Assembly (NCBI GenBank): GCA_002698995.1
Contig: PAAX01000010.1
Location: 208,035 to 272,034 of the forward strand
Reading direction: 5' to 3'
Length of the DNA: 64,000 nt
From: Ignavibacteriota bacterium
GTDB lineage: Bacteria; Bacteroidota; Ignavibacteria; Ignavibacteriales; Melioribacteraceae
Both the position numbers and the translations under genes were made by a program. The notes beneath the pieces are model-generated. The model had not been told where the DNA came from, made no database searches, and worked only from the letters and a program-made list of their open reading frames with translations. This document shows positions 8,466 to 15,766 of this stretch, one piece after another (within the stretch, counting starts at the first letter, position 1; every line of letters begins with the position of its first letter).

Positions 8466-10289
8466 ATGATAAAAGCACATTCTTTTCATATCCCAGTAAT
8501 GGGAATTGGATTTACAATAGATACACCATTAAAAGTCTCTCAATACGGAATCGATTCTGTTATTTCGCTAGTAGATGATATTCTTCTTGAGAGAATGAGA
8601 AAGATGTACTGCGGAAAATATGGAATTCATTACGATGAAATTACTGATAAAACTGAAGATTATAGAGCAAAGAGAATTACATCATATCTAAATCTTATTA
8701 ATGAACTAGCAGAAAAAAAATTTGAAGAAGTTAAAAATTCAATTTCAGAAAAAGGAAATGAAATTAAAGATTATTTCAATATGCTGCCTGATAGTTCTAC
8801 AATCAAAAAAGAATTCAAGAATTTTACAGATAAATATCTGCATTTAGATGAAGTAAAAAATTGGTTAAAAGAAAATCTATCAATGGGAAGTATTGATGTA
8901 AATATTATGACAAAAGTTGATAAAGAAAATTATCTAAATAATGAAAAACTTCCTGTAGAATTTAATGATGCTCATGCAGCTTTAAGAGGTTTTGCCAATT
9001 CCAATTTAAGTTCTTCTTTAATTCTATCTGCTGGAATGAATCCGAGATTATACAGTTATATAGAAAATTTTGATGATTTTTATCCTGATCAAAACGGGAA
9101 AATCAAAAAGAAAATTGTTCTAAAAGTAAGTGATTATAGATCAGCATTAATTCAAGGAAAATTCCTTGCAAAAAAAGGTTTATGGGTTTCCGAATTCAGA
9201 ATTGAATCAGGTTTAAATTGCGGCGGACATGCTTTTGCCACTGATGGTTTTTTAATGGGACCAATTTTAGAAGAATTTAAAACTAAGCGAAATGAATTGA
9301 TTCAATCAATGGACCAGATTTTTAAAAAAGCGATAGTTGATAAAAACCGTTTTGTTTTTCAATCTGAATTACCTCTTAGTATTACAGCCCAAGGGGGTGT
9401 TGGAACTGCTGAAGAACACAGCTTTTTGATTGACTATTTTGAAGTTGACTCTGTGGGCTGGGGAACTCCTTTTTTACTTGTTCCGGAAGCAACTAATGTT
9501 GATGATTATACTTTAGATTTGTTAACTTCTGCTAAAGAAGAGGATTTATATCTTAGCAATATTTCTCCGTTAGGTGTTCCTTTTAACTGCTTAAAGGGAA
9601 ATACAAAAGATGTTGAAAAATTAGCTCTAATTGAAAAAGGGAGACCGGGAAGTTCTTGTCCAAAAAAATATGTTGAATTAAATAACAGAGAATTTACAGA
9701 AAGAAGTATTTGTTTGGCATCGCGTCAATACCAGCATTTAAAAATTAAACAAATTGAAAAGGAATCAATATCAGAATCTGATTACAATTCAAAATTTGAG
9801 AAGATTGTAGAAAAATCATGTATTTGTGTTGGATTGGGTACTTCAGCTTTATTGGTAAATAATTTAGAAACAAAAATTGAAGGTAAAGGAGTTTCTGTTT
9901 GTCCAGGACCAAATATTGCATACTTTTCCAAAAGAATGAGTTTGAAAGAAATGGTTGATCATATTTATGGAAGAATAAATGTAATTGAAAGGGGGGATAG
10001 ACCAAATATGTTTATAAAAGAATTAAATCTTTACATAGATTTTCTAAAGAATAAAGTTACTGAACTTGAAGATTCTTTTTCTGCAAATCAACATAAATAT
10101 TTACTTACGTTTGAAAGAAATCTTAATGATGGGATAAATTATTATAATAAGTTATTTAGTAAAATGAAAAACAAATTCGCAAGAACTAAATCGGAAATTT
10201 TAAGTGATTTAGAAAAAAGCAGTAACGCTCTCCAGCAATTAAAAACAAAAATTGAAAATATAACAAGAGCAGCAGTTTCATTGAAATAA
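8466..10289 (+). CDS. Conserved protein of unknown function with nitronate monooxygenase-like barrel motif
   Basis: A 607-residue soluble protein with no signal peptide. It opens with FHIPVMGIGFTIDTPLKVS, resembling the first strand of FMN-dependent TIM barrels. Further on it has GLNCGGHAFATDG, then QGGVGTAEEHSFLIDY and GWGTPFLLVPEATN, resembling the phosphate-binding part of 2-nitropropane dioxygenase/nitronate monooxygenase proteins. The second half contains several conserved-looking cysteines (FNCLKG, SSCPKKY, SICLAS, SCICVGLG, VCPGPN), which might bind a metal or cluster. The last 100 residues are helical and lysine/glutamate-rich. Enzymatic activity is an inference only. It stands alone, followed by a likely terminator. 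Confidence 0.6.
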   Translation: MIKAHSFHIPVMGIGFTIDTPLKVSQYGIDSVISLVDDILLERMRKMYCGKYGIHYDEITDKTEDYRAKRITSYLNLINELAEKKFEEVKNSISEKGNEIKDYFNMLPDSSTIKKEFKNFTDKYLHLDEVKNWLKENLSMGSIDVNIMTKVDKENYLNNEKLPVEFNDAHAALRGFANSNLSSSLILSAGMNPRLYSYIENFDDFYPDQNGKIKKKIVLKVSDYRSALIQGKFLAKKGLWVSEFRIESGLNCGGHAFATDGFLMGPILEEFKTKRNELIQSMDQIFKKAIVDKNRFVFQSELPLSITAQGGVGTAEEHSFLIDYFEVDSVGWGTPFLLVPEATNVDDYTLDLLTSAKEEDLYLSNISPLGVPFNCLKGNTKDVEKLALIEKGRPGSSCPKKYVELNNREFTERSICLASRQYQHLKIKQIEKESISESDYNSKFEKIVEKSCICVGLGTSALLVNNLETKIEGKGVSVCPGPNIAYFSKRMSLKEMVDHIYGRINVIERGDRPNMFIKELNLYIDFLKNKVTELEDSFSANQHKYLLTFERNLNDGINYYNKLFSKMKNKFARTKSEILSDLEKSSNALQQLKTKIENITRAAVSLK

Positions 10290-10310
10290 GATTTTGTTAT
10301 TGATTAAAAG

Positions 10311-10372
10311 TAAAAGACTAATTTATTGGTTTACAACTTACTATCAAACAATACAACCGAGTTAGTCTTTTA
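10311..10372 (+). terminator. Putative long-loop terminator after the 607-residue gene
   Basis: AAAAGACTAA (10312-10321) pairs perfectly with TTAGTCTTTT (10362-10371), 22 bases after the stop codon, and the descending arm runs into TTTTAATTT. The 40-base loop is long, so function is only likely. The following bases to 10559 show nothing recognisable. Confidence 0.4.
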
Positions 10373-10559
10373 ATTTCTGCTATTATATATTTTTAGATGA
10401 AATAAGTTTTACATAGTCCTCCCCTATATGATGAGAATAGACCAATGTTGAATTATTATATGTTTGGTCCTCTGTTTTATAAAATTCCGTAAGCAAATTT
10501 TTATTATAAATAGAATTTTGGTTTTTCTAAAAAGATTTAGTATGGGTCAATTACATTCT

Positions 10560-10947
10560 TTAGTTTTGTATAATCATATTATTTACATTCTTTAGAACAA
10601 CACTAAACTTAGTCCCTTAATTTTTCTCACTTAGTACATTAATATCTGCATTAAGGACATCACAATATTTTTTTGACTAAAGCCAGTCCTAATCCAGTAC
10701 CATCAAATTTTCTGCTATAACCATGTTCTTCTTGACTAAAAGGAGTAAATAAATTCTTTAAATATTCTTTAGAAATTCCAATTCCGGTATCTTCAATTTC
10801 AATAGTAACTTCACAAGTTTTTGATTCTATTACTCTTACTTTCACTGAACCTTGGTTTGTATATTTTATTGCATTATCTAATAAAATAGCTATTGATTGA
10901 TTTAGTAAATAATCATCAGATTTAATTTTGAATTCAAGTAGATGATT
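10560..10947 (-). pseudogene. Histidine kinase fragment (ATPase domain remnant)
   Basis: Only the ATP-binding half of a sensor kinase remains. From 10947 downward the frame reads ILLDNAIKYTNQG (N box), IEDTGIGIS (G1), PFSQEEHGYSRKFDGTGLGLALVKK (F and G2; split by two reading frames later). At the A7 run complementary to 10668-10674 one extra A shifts the frame to a stop at 10660; skipping it restores KKYCDVLNADINVLSEKN, one TAA at 10617-10619, then GTKFSVVLKN and a final stop at 10560. It closely parallels the C-terminus of the intact kinase at 38884..40932 (PFSQEESGYSRRYDG..LALVKKYCD). The N-terminal domains are lost at about 10948, where integrase sequence begins. Confidence 0.75.
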
Positions 10948-11344
10948 TCAAGAATAAGATTTTCATAGCAAATAATGTAAAGAAGGAGAGAGAATTTTTA
11001 TTTAATCTCACATCAGAAGTTGAGAATTTGCTGCGGGAGTTCCAGACCATAAGCAAAAATCTTCATGATGTATTCACATTTTCAAAAGATGGTTTGAAGT
11101 TTTACTGGAGGCTGCAGGACAAATTAATATCAGAAGAAAAGTTTTCAAAAAGATATACTCTTCATCAAATAAAAAAACCTTTATAACCAGGATGCTGGAA
11201 GTCGGTGTTCCATTGCATGATGTAAAGGCATTAGGTGAGCACAGAAATATCAGCTCCACATTAAATTATTACACCACATTAAATAGAGAAAAGATGCAGG
11301 ATGAATTAGAGCAGGTAAAAATAATAAATAATCCAGCCCTATAG
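10932..11344 (+). pseudogene. Tyrosine recombinase (integrase) remnant, catalytic domain
   Basis: Frame one reads VDDFKNKIFIANNVKKEREF, then VFTFSKDG and YTLHQIKK; after a shift at the A7 run around 11171-11177 the next frame continues TFITRMLEVGVPLHDVKALG, EHRNISST and LNYYTTL to a stop at 11344. Order and spacing match the C-terminal half of phage/ICE-type tyrosine recombinases: beta strand with the catalytic Lys region, HxxR box (here HQIK, Arg replaced), G(E)H box and the Tyr. The N-terminal arm domain and first Arg are absent. The frameshift and lost Arg make it inactive. It ends 95 bases from the 3' end of tRNA-Lys, the usual place for such an integrase. Confidence 0.72.
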
Positions 11345-11346
11345 AA

Positions 11347-11368
11347 TTCGGGGACATTTTCGGGGACA
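11347..11368 (+). repeat. Short direct repeat TTCGGGGACA x2
   Basis: Two exact 10-base copies (11347-11356 and 11359-11368) separated by two bases, immediately after the integrase remnant and before the tRNA-Lys terminator. Such short direct repeats next to an integrase may be arm-type sites, but this is a guess. Confidence 0.4.
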
Positions 11369-11399
11369 GTATGAAAAAATCAAAAATCTTTAAAATAAA

Positions 11400-11432
11400 A
11401 AAGCCTTGCAAGTTATTATCCTACAAGGCTTT
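11400..11432 (-). terminator. Rho-independent terminator of tRNA-Lys
   Basis: AAGCCTTG (11401-11408) and CAAGGCTT (11424-11431) form a perfect stem. Read on the minus strand the hairpin is followed by TTTTTTATTTT, so it ends transcription coming from the tRNA-Lys gene 7 bases upstream. Confidence 0.75.
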
Positions 11433-11438
11433 ATCTTG

Positions 11439-11510
11439 TGAGCGCGGGTGGTCTCGAACCACCGACCCTCTGCTTAAAAGGCAGATGCTCTACCACTGAG
11501 CTACGCGCCC
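11439..11510 (-). tRNA. tRNA-Lys (anticodon TTT)
   Basis: Read on the minus strand from 11510, a full cloverleaf of 72 bases folds: acceptor GGGCGCG with CGCGCTC (one G-T pair), D arm GCTC/GAGC, anticodon stem TCTGC/GCAGA with loop CTTTTAA giving anticodon TTT, variable loop of five, and T arm GGTGG/CCACC with loop TTCGAGA. The discriminator is A and CCA is not encoded. The 3' end faces the integrase remnant. Confidence 0.96.
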
Positions 11511-11576
11511 AACCAAAATTTCAAGACTCCAAATATAAAAGTTTTCTTAAAAAAACACAAGTGCTGCTATTTATAT

Positions 11577-12353
11577 CTAATTATTTATTGCATTAACTAG
11601 CAGCTGCATTCCCTTATTTCTATCCACAACATGATCAAATACTTTTTTATCTTCATCATCTAGTACAGGATTTCTCTTTATCGCAAATATTACAACCTTA
11701 TAATTTCCGGAAAAGTTCTTAATTTTTTGCGCTAATAACTTTTCATTAATAATTTTTAATCCTTCTCCTATACAAACTGTTGAAGGTTTTTTTTCCATAA
11801 AAAGTTGTAATCCTTCTGCTCCTGTGCTTGCTGTATAAACATCATATTTTTCTTTTATCTTATCCTTGAGAAGATTAACAAATTGATCATCGGTATCGAC
11901 AATTAAAATTCTATTATCATATAGATTTTCAGCTTCTCTTTCTTTTAATCTTTTCTTTAACTCGGTTTCTATTTTATAAGCTTTTATTTTCTCAAATAAT
12001 TCTTTTATTCTTGTAACTGTAACTTCATAAACTAACGGTTTAAGCATATAATCAAATACACCTAAAGACATTACCTTAGCTACTACACTTTTTTCACTTA
12101 CAGCTGTAAGCATAATAACCGGAATTTCTCTTAAATTCTCGTCGCTTCTTAAAGCCTCTAAGGTTTCCATTCCGTTCATTACAGGCATTGTTACATCTAA
12201 AAAAATTACATCTGCCCCTTCTTCTTTAAGTGTATTTAATGCTTCCAAACCATTTAGAGCACTAATAACATTGCAAGCAAATTTTTTCTTTAATAAACGG
12301 CTTACAAACATGTTTACACTTTCGTCATCATCAACAACAAGTACTTTAAACAT
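11577..12353 (-). CDS. Response regulator with two receiver domains, second degenerate
   Basis: A 258-residue protein made of two CheY-like domains and no DNA-binding output. The first (1-125) has the acidic pair in VVDDDES, phospho-acceptor Asp53 in IFLDVTMP, the Thr in MLTA and Lys in MLKP. The second (about 145-258) begins ILIVDTDDQ, but where the phospho-acceptor should lie the sequence is STVCIGEGL, so it probably cannot be phosphorylated. A coiled linker rich in Lys/Glu joins them. It is divergently placed from the NtrC-type regulator at 12513 and probably works by protein contact within the same signalling cluster. Confidence 0.88.
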   Translation of the reverse strand: MFKVLVVDDDESVNMFVSRLLKKKFACNVISALNGLEALNTLKEEGADVIFLDVTMPVMNGMETLEALRSDENLREIPVIMLTAVSEKSVVAKVMSLGVFDYMLKPLVYEVTVTRIKELFEKIKAYKIETELKKRLKEREAENLYDNRILIVDTDDQFVNLLKDKIKEKYDVYTASTGAEGLQLFMEKKPSTVCIGEGLKIINEKLLAQKIKNFSGNYKVVIFAIKRNPVLDDEDKKVFDHVVDRNKGMQLLVNAINN

Positions 12354-12512
12354 TATTCTCCATATAATTTATGAAAATGAAAGTAATATTTCTTATAATG
12401 ATTATCGGAAAAACCATAACAAATTTAACAATTCTACAGTGAATTAAGTAGAAAACTATTACTTAATATTTAGATTTTTTTTTCGAAAATAGAACTAAAA
12501 ATAAGAGAAATT

Positions 12513-13862
12513 ATGTACATAAACTCAAAAATACTTTTAGCAGACGACGATGAAACCATGTGTTACCTTTTAAAGGAAGAATTAGTTAACAGCGGATTTC
12601 AAGTTGATATTGTTTATGACGGCAAATATGCAATTGATAATTTAAAGAAAAAAAATTACGATCTGGTACTTCTGGATTTGGAAATGAAAGAAGTAAATGG
12701 CGACCAAGTTCTTGAATTTATTAGAGAAACCTACCCTGAAACAATCAGTATTATACTTACAGGCGTTAATGACATTAGAACAGCTGTTAAGTGTGTAAAA
12801 ATTGGGGCATTTGACTATCTTACAAAACCATACGAATTTGATGAACTAGAATTAGTTATTAAAAAGGCACTTGATTTCAGAAAACTTAAGGTTGATAACG
12901 AATTATTAAAACGTAAAATTGATACCGAAAAACCGACGAGAATAATCGGTGATAGTTCTTCAATTAAAGAGGTAATCAATCTTTCTTTAAAAGCCTCAAA
13001 TTCTGACTCAAATATTCTTCTGCAAGGTGAAACCGGAACCGGTAAAGAACTTTTTGCAGAGTTTATTCACAAATCATCAAATAGAAAAGATAAGCCGTTT
13101 GTTGCTATTAATTGTGCTTCTCTGCCTGATCAACTAATTGAGAGCGAATTATTCGGACATGAGAAAGGTGCTTTTACTGACGCAAGAAATTCTAAACAAG
13201 GTCTCGTTGAAATTGCTGACGGCGGAACATTATTTCTAGATGAAATTGGTGAACTCAGTTTATCACTTCAGCCTAAGTTACTAAGGTTTCTTGAAAATGG
13301 CGAGTTCAGAAGAATTGGTGGTATCAACAATTTGAAGTCGAACGTAAGAGTAATTGGTGCAACAAACAAAGACTTAATGGAAGAAGCAGAAAAGAAAACT
13401 TTCCGTCGTGATCTTTTATTCCGTCTGAATGTAATTACCTTAACAATTCCTCCCTTAAGAGATAGGGGTAAAGATAAATTAGTTTTGGCCAAATATTTTC
13501 TAGATAAAAAATCATCTGTTCATCATCCCAAGCATCTTTCTTCGGAAGCAGAAAAAGAGCTTCTAAATTATAACTTTCCTGGTAATGTTAGAGAATTAGA
13601 ACACATAATCGAAAGATCAATTATCTTTTCTGAAGGTGAAGAAATACTTCCTAAGGATTTGAGTTTGACAAAAGAATTTACTTCTTTATCTGAGGATACA
13701 TTTGCTACTGAAGAAGGAATTCTTTCTATGGAAGATGTTGAAAAAGTACATATCAGAAAAGCTTTAGTCTATTATAATTGGAACAGAGAAAATACAGCTA
13801 GAGCATTAGGTGTAAGTCAAAAAACTCTTTATTCGAAAATCAAGAAATATAACTTGAAGTAG
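12513..13862 (+). CDS. NtrC-family sigma-54-dependent response regulator
   Basis: A 449-residue activator. Receiver domain 1-125 with phospho-acceptor Asp55 in [11 protein letters not shown]+ domain about 140-380 with Walker A GETGTGKE, the sigma-54 contact loop in HEKGAFTDA, Walker [12 protein letters not shown] and the arginine finger region [10 protein letters not shown]; Fis-type HTH at the C-terminus ([21 protein letters not shown]). The loop reads GAFTDA instead of the standard GAFTGA. It activates sigma-54 promoters when phosphorylated. The kinase gene starts 1 base after the stop (TAG T ATG), so the two are coupled and are probably cognate. The pilus-like operon nearby is a possible target. 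Confidence 0.95.
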   Translation: MYINSKILLADDDETMCYLLKEELVNSGFQVDIVYDGKYAIDNLKKKNYDLVLLDLEMKEVNGDQVLEFIRETYPETISIILTGVNDIRTAVKCVKIGAFDYLTKPYEFDELELVIKKALDFRKLKVDNELLKRKIDTEKPTRIIGDSSSIKEVINLSLKASNSDSNILLQGETGTGKELFAEFIHKSSNRKDKPFVAINCASLPDQLIESELFGHEKGAFTDARNSKQGLVEIADGGTLFLDEIGELSLSLQPKLLRFLENGEFRRIGGINNLKSNVRVIGATNKDLMEEAEKKTFRRDLLFRLNVITLTIPPLRDRGKDKLVLAKYFLDKKSSVHHPKHLSSEAEKELLNYNFPGNVRELEHIIERSIIFSEGEEILPKDLSLTKEFTSLSEDTFATEEGILSMEDVEKVHIRKALVYYNWNRENTARALGVSQKTLYSKIKKYNLK

Positions 13863-13863
13863 T

Positions 13864-15087
13864 ATGAAAGAAATTAATGAGTTTGAATATATTCCTATTA
13901 GTAAACTTCTAGAAATTTTAACTGCACTAGATATTCCATTTCTATTAAAAGAAAAAGGGATACCAATTAATTCAAATCATATTGAATCGGCAAGTATAGA
14001 TAATGGAAAAATAAATTCGCGAGAGTTGATTTTAAATTCAGTAATCACCTTAATTATTTTTGAAAGCGACAACAAACTTATTAAAGATAAAGTTAGAAAT
14101 GCCCGGCATGATATTTACAATCTCATTAATACTTCTCTACTTGGATTTGATTACATAAAATCAAAATTCTCTTTAAAGAATGATATCCACCGATGCGAAG
14201 TAATTGAGAAAAACCTAAACTCTGTAACCAGACTGCTAGAAACTGTTTTCGATGAATCAAATCAAAAACCGAAAGAACAGTTCCTATTAAACAAAGTACT
14301 ATTAGATCTCGCCAGAATTTTTTCAACTGCAATCTCAAAAGATAAGAATTTTGTTTACAGTATAAGTGATCAAGAATTTTACTTAAGTGGAATAAGAGAG
14401 GATATTTTCAATTCTGTTCTCAATCTTTTAATTAATGCCGATGAGGCCACCAGTGAAAACGGTGCAATTAAATTATCATTTGAGGTTGATGAACATGCAA
14501 AAATTATTGTTGAAGATAATGGATCAGGTATTTCAATTGAAAATCAACAGAAGGTTTTTGAGAGAGGATTTTCTACCAAAAATAAAAAACATGAATCCGG
14601 GATAGGGCTTTTTAACGTTAAGAAAATTATTGAGGAACATGGCGGAAAAATCAATTTAGATAGTAAAGAAAACAACTACACAAAATTTGATATTACTTTT
14701 ACACAAAATGTAATTAGAGCAAATCAAACCGGAGCAAAAACAATTCTGTTTGCAGATGATGATGAAATGCTACTTGAATTAATTTATGATCTTCTTTCTT
14801 CTTATGATTTCAAAATTATTACAGTTAAAAACGGGAATGAGCTTATAAGCAAGTTTAATAATGAGATAGATTTGATAATAGCGGATAGAAACATGCCAAA
14901 TCTTGATGGAATAAGTGCAGTTAAAGAAATTCGTAAAATGAACAACAAAGTACCGGTAATAATATCAACGGGTTTAACTAAGGATGAATCAGACATCGAT
15001 TCATTAAAAAATTACAACAACATTCATTTTATTGATAAGCCTTACAATTTTGAAAAATTACTGAATCTCATCAATTCCATTATTTAG
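13864..15087 (+). CDS. Hybrid histidine kinase with C-terminal receiver
   Basis: A 407-residue soluble kinase without membrane segments. After a 70-residue N-terminal stretch the DHp helix has RNARHDIYNLIN with the phospho-accepting His82; the ATPase domain shows LNLLINADEAT (N box), VEDNGSGIS (G1), STKNKKHESGIGLFNVKKIIEEHGG (F/G2, spans two motifs). A receiver follows from about residue 293 with ADDDE and acceptor Asp341 in LIIADRNMP. The HDIYN box belongs to the HPK4-like/NtrB-type kinases. It is translated just behind the NtrC-type gene. Its last 30 bases overlap the 3' end of the convergent REC-DHp gene. Confidence 0.9.
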   Translation: MKEINEFEYIPISKLLEILTALDIPFLLKEKGIPINSNHIESASIDNGKINSRELILNSVITLIIFESDNKLIKDKVRNARHDIYNLINTSLLGFDYIKSKFSLKNDIHRCEVIEKNLNSVTRLLETVFDESNQKPKEQFLLNKVLLDLARIFSTAISKDKNFVYSISDQEFYLSGIREDIFNSVLNLLINADEATSENGAIKLSFEVDEHAKIIVEDNGSGISIENQQKVFERGFSTKNKKHESGIGLFNVKKIIEEHGGKINLDSKENNYTKFDITFTQNVIRANQTGAKTILFADDDEMLLELIYDLLSSYDFKIITVKNGNELISKFNNEIDLIIADRNMPNLDGISAVKEIRKMNNKVPVIISTGLTKDESDIDSLKNYNNIHFIDKPYNFEKLLNLINSII

Positions 15088-15765
15088 ATTTTCGTTCGTA
15101 TGTTTTTTCAGATCAATCATTTTTATGTTATTTATATAATCAGTTAGAACCGGTTTTTTTATCGCGCTGTAAACTTCTAAAAATTTGAGTATATCTCTAG
15201 CAGCAGTTTCAATAATTGAAATTCTCTTTTCGATTGACTGCCTGTTTAATTCATCCTTTGATACTTCCCTTTTTAAAGCTGCTACAGAAAGATTAATTAG
15301 AGTAAGAGGCTGTTTAATTTCGTGGTTTGTTGTTACAACCGATGCTGCAAAAGTATTAATTTTTTCTATATCTAATATAAGTTTTGCAGTTTCTCTAAAT
15401 CTTAAAGCAGAGTTTATTCTTGCAATTAGTTCAACTTTGTTAAAAGGTTTTTTAATATAATCATAAGCACCGGCTTGAAATCCCTCTTTGATATCTTTCG
15501 GTTCTACCAAAGCAGTTAAAAGAATTATCGGAATCTCTCGAGTTTTTTCATTTCCGGATATTCTTTTACAAACTTCAAATCCACTCATTTCCGGCATCAT
15601 TACATCAAGTAGAATGAGATCCGGAATTTCAGTTAATGATTTTAAAATTGCCTCTTCACCGCTGTATGCAGTTGAAATTTCAAATCCTTCATTTTCCAAT
15701 CTCTCTCTAAGAATTATTACGTTATCCTTAGAATCATCAACAACTAAAATTTTGTGTTTCCGCAT
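15058..15765 (-). CDS. Receiver-DHp protein without ATPase domain
   Basis: A 235-residue protein. Residues 1-120 are a complete receiver (VVDDSKDN, Asp54 in LILLDVMMP, LLTALV, IKKPF). Residues 130-200 form a kinase dimerisation helix pair with an H box TNHEIKQPLTLINL, His148, yet the N, G1 and G2 boxes of an ATPase domain are absent and the protein ends about 35 residues later. It may therefore act as a phosphorelay intermediate: receive on Asp54 and interact with, or be phosphorylated on His148 by, another kinase. Its start lies 1 base from the stop of the hybrid kinase at 15767, so it is the last gene of the pilus-like/signalling operon. Confidence 0.85.
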   Translation of the reverse strand: MRKHKILVVDDSKDNVIILRERLENEGFEISTAYSGEEAILKSLTEIPDLILLDVMMPEMSGFEVCKRISGNEKTREIPIILLTALVEPKDIKEGFQAGAYDYIKKPFNKVELIARINSALRFRETAKLILDIEKINTFAASVVTTNHEIKQPLTLINLSVAALKREVSKDELNRQSIEKRISIIETAARDILKFLEVYSAIKKPVLTDYINNIKMIDLKKHTNENLNNGIDEIQ

Positions 15766-15766
15766 A

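Noticed and set aside
10660..10845. 61-codon frame with kinase ATPase motifs read as a small protein
   Set aside because: It is one piece of a larger, frameshifted kinase remnant (10560..10947) and has only a GTG start with no upstream domains.
11074..11259. 61-codon minus-strand frame
   Set aside because: It is antisense to the integrase remnant, whose residues match a recombinase in the other strand.
11439..11510. Second copy of the tRNA-Lys 3' end as attachment site for the lost element
   Set aside because: No repeat of the tRNA 3' end was seen between 7 and 12 kb; it may have been lost or lie outside the window.
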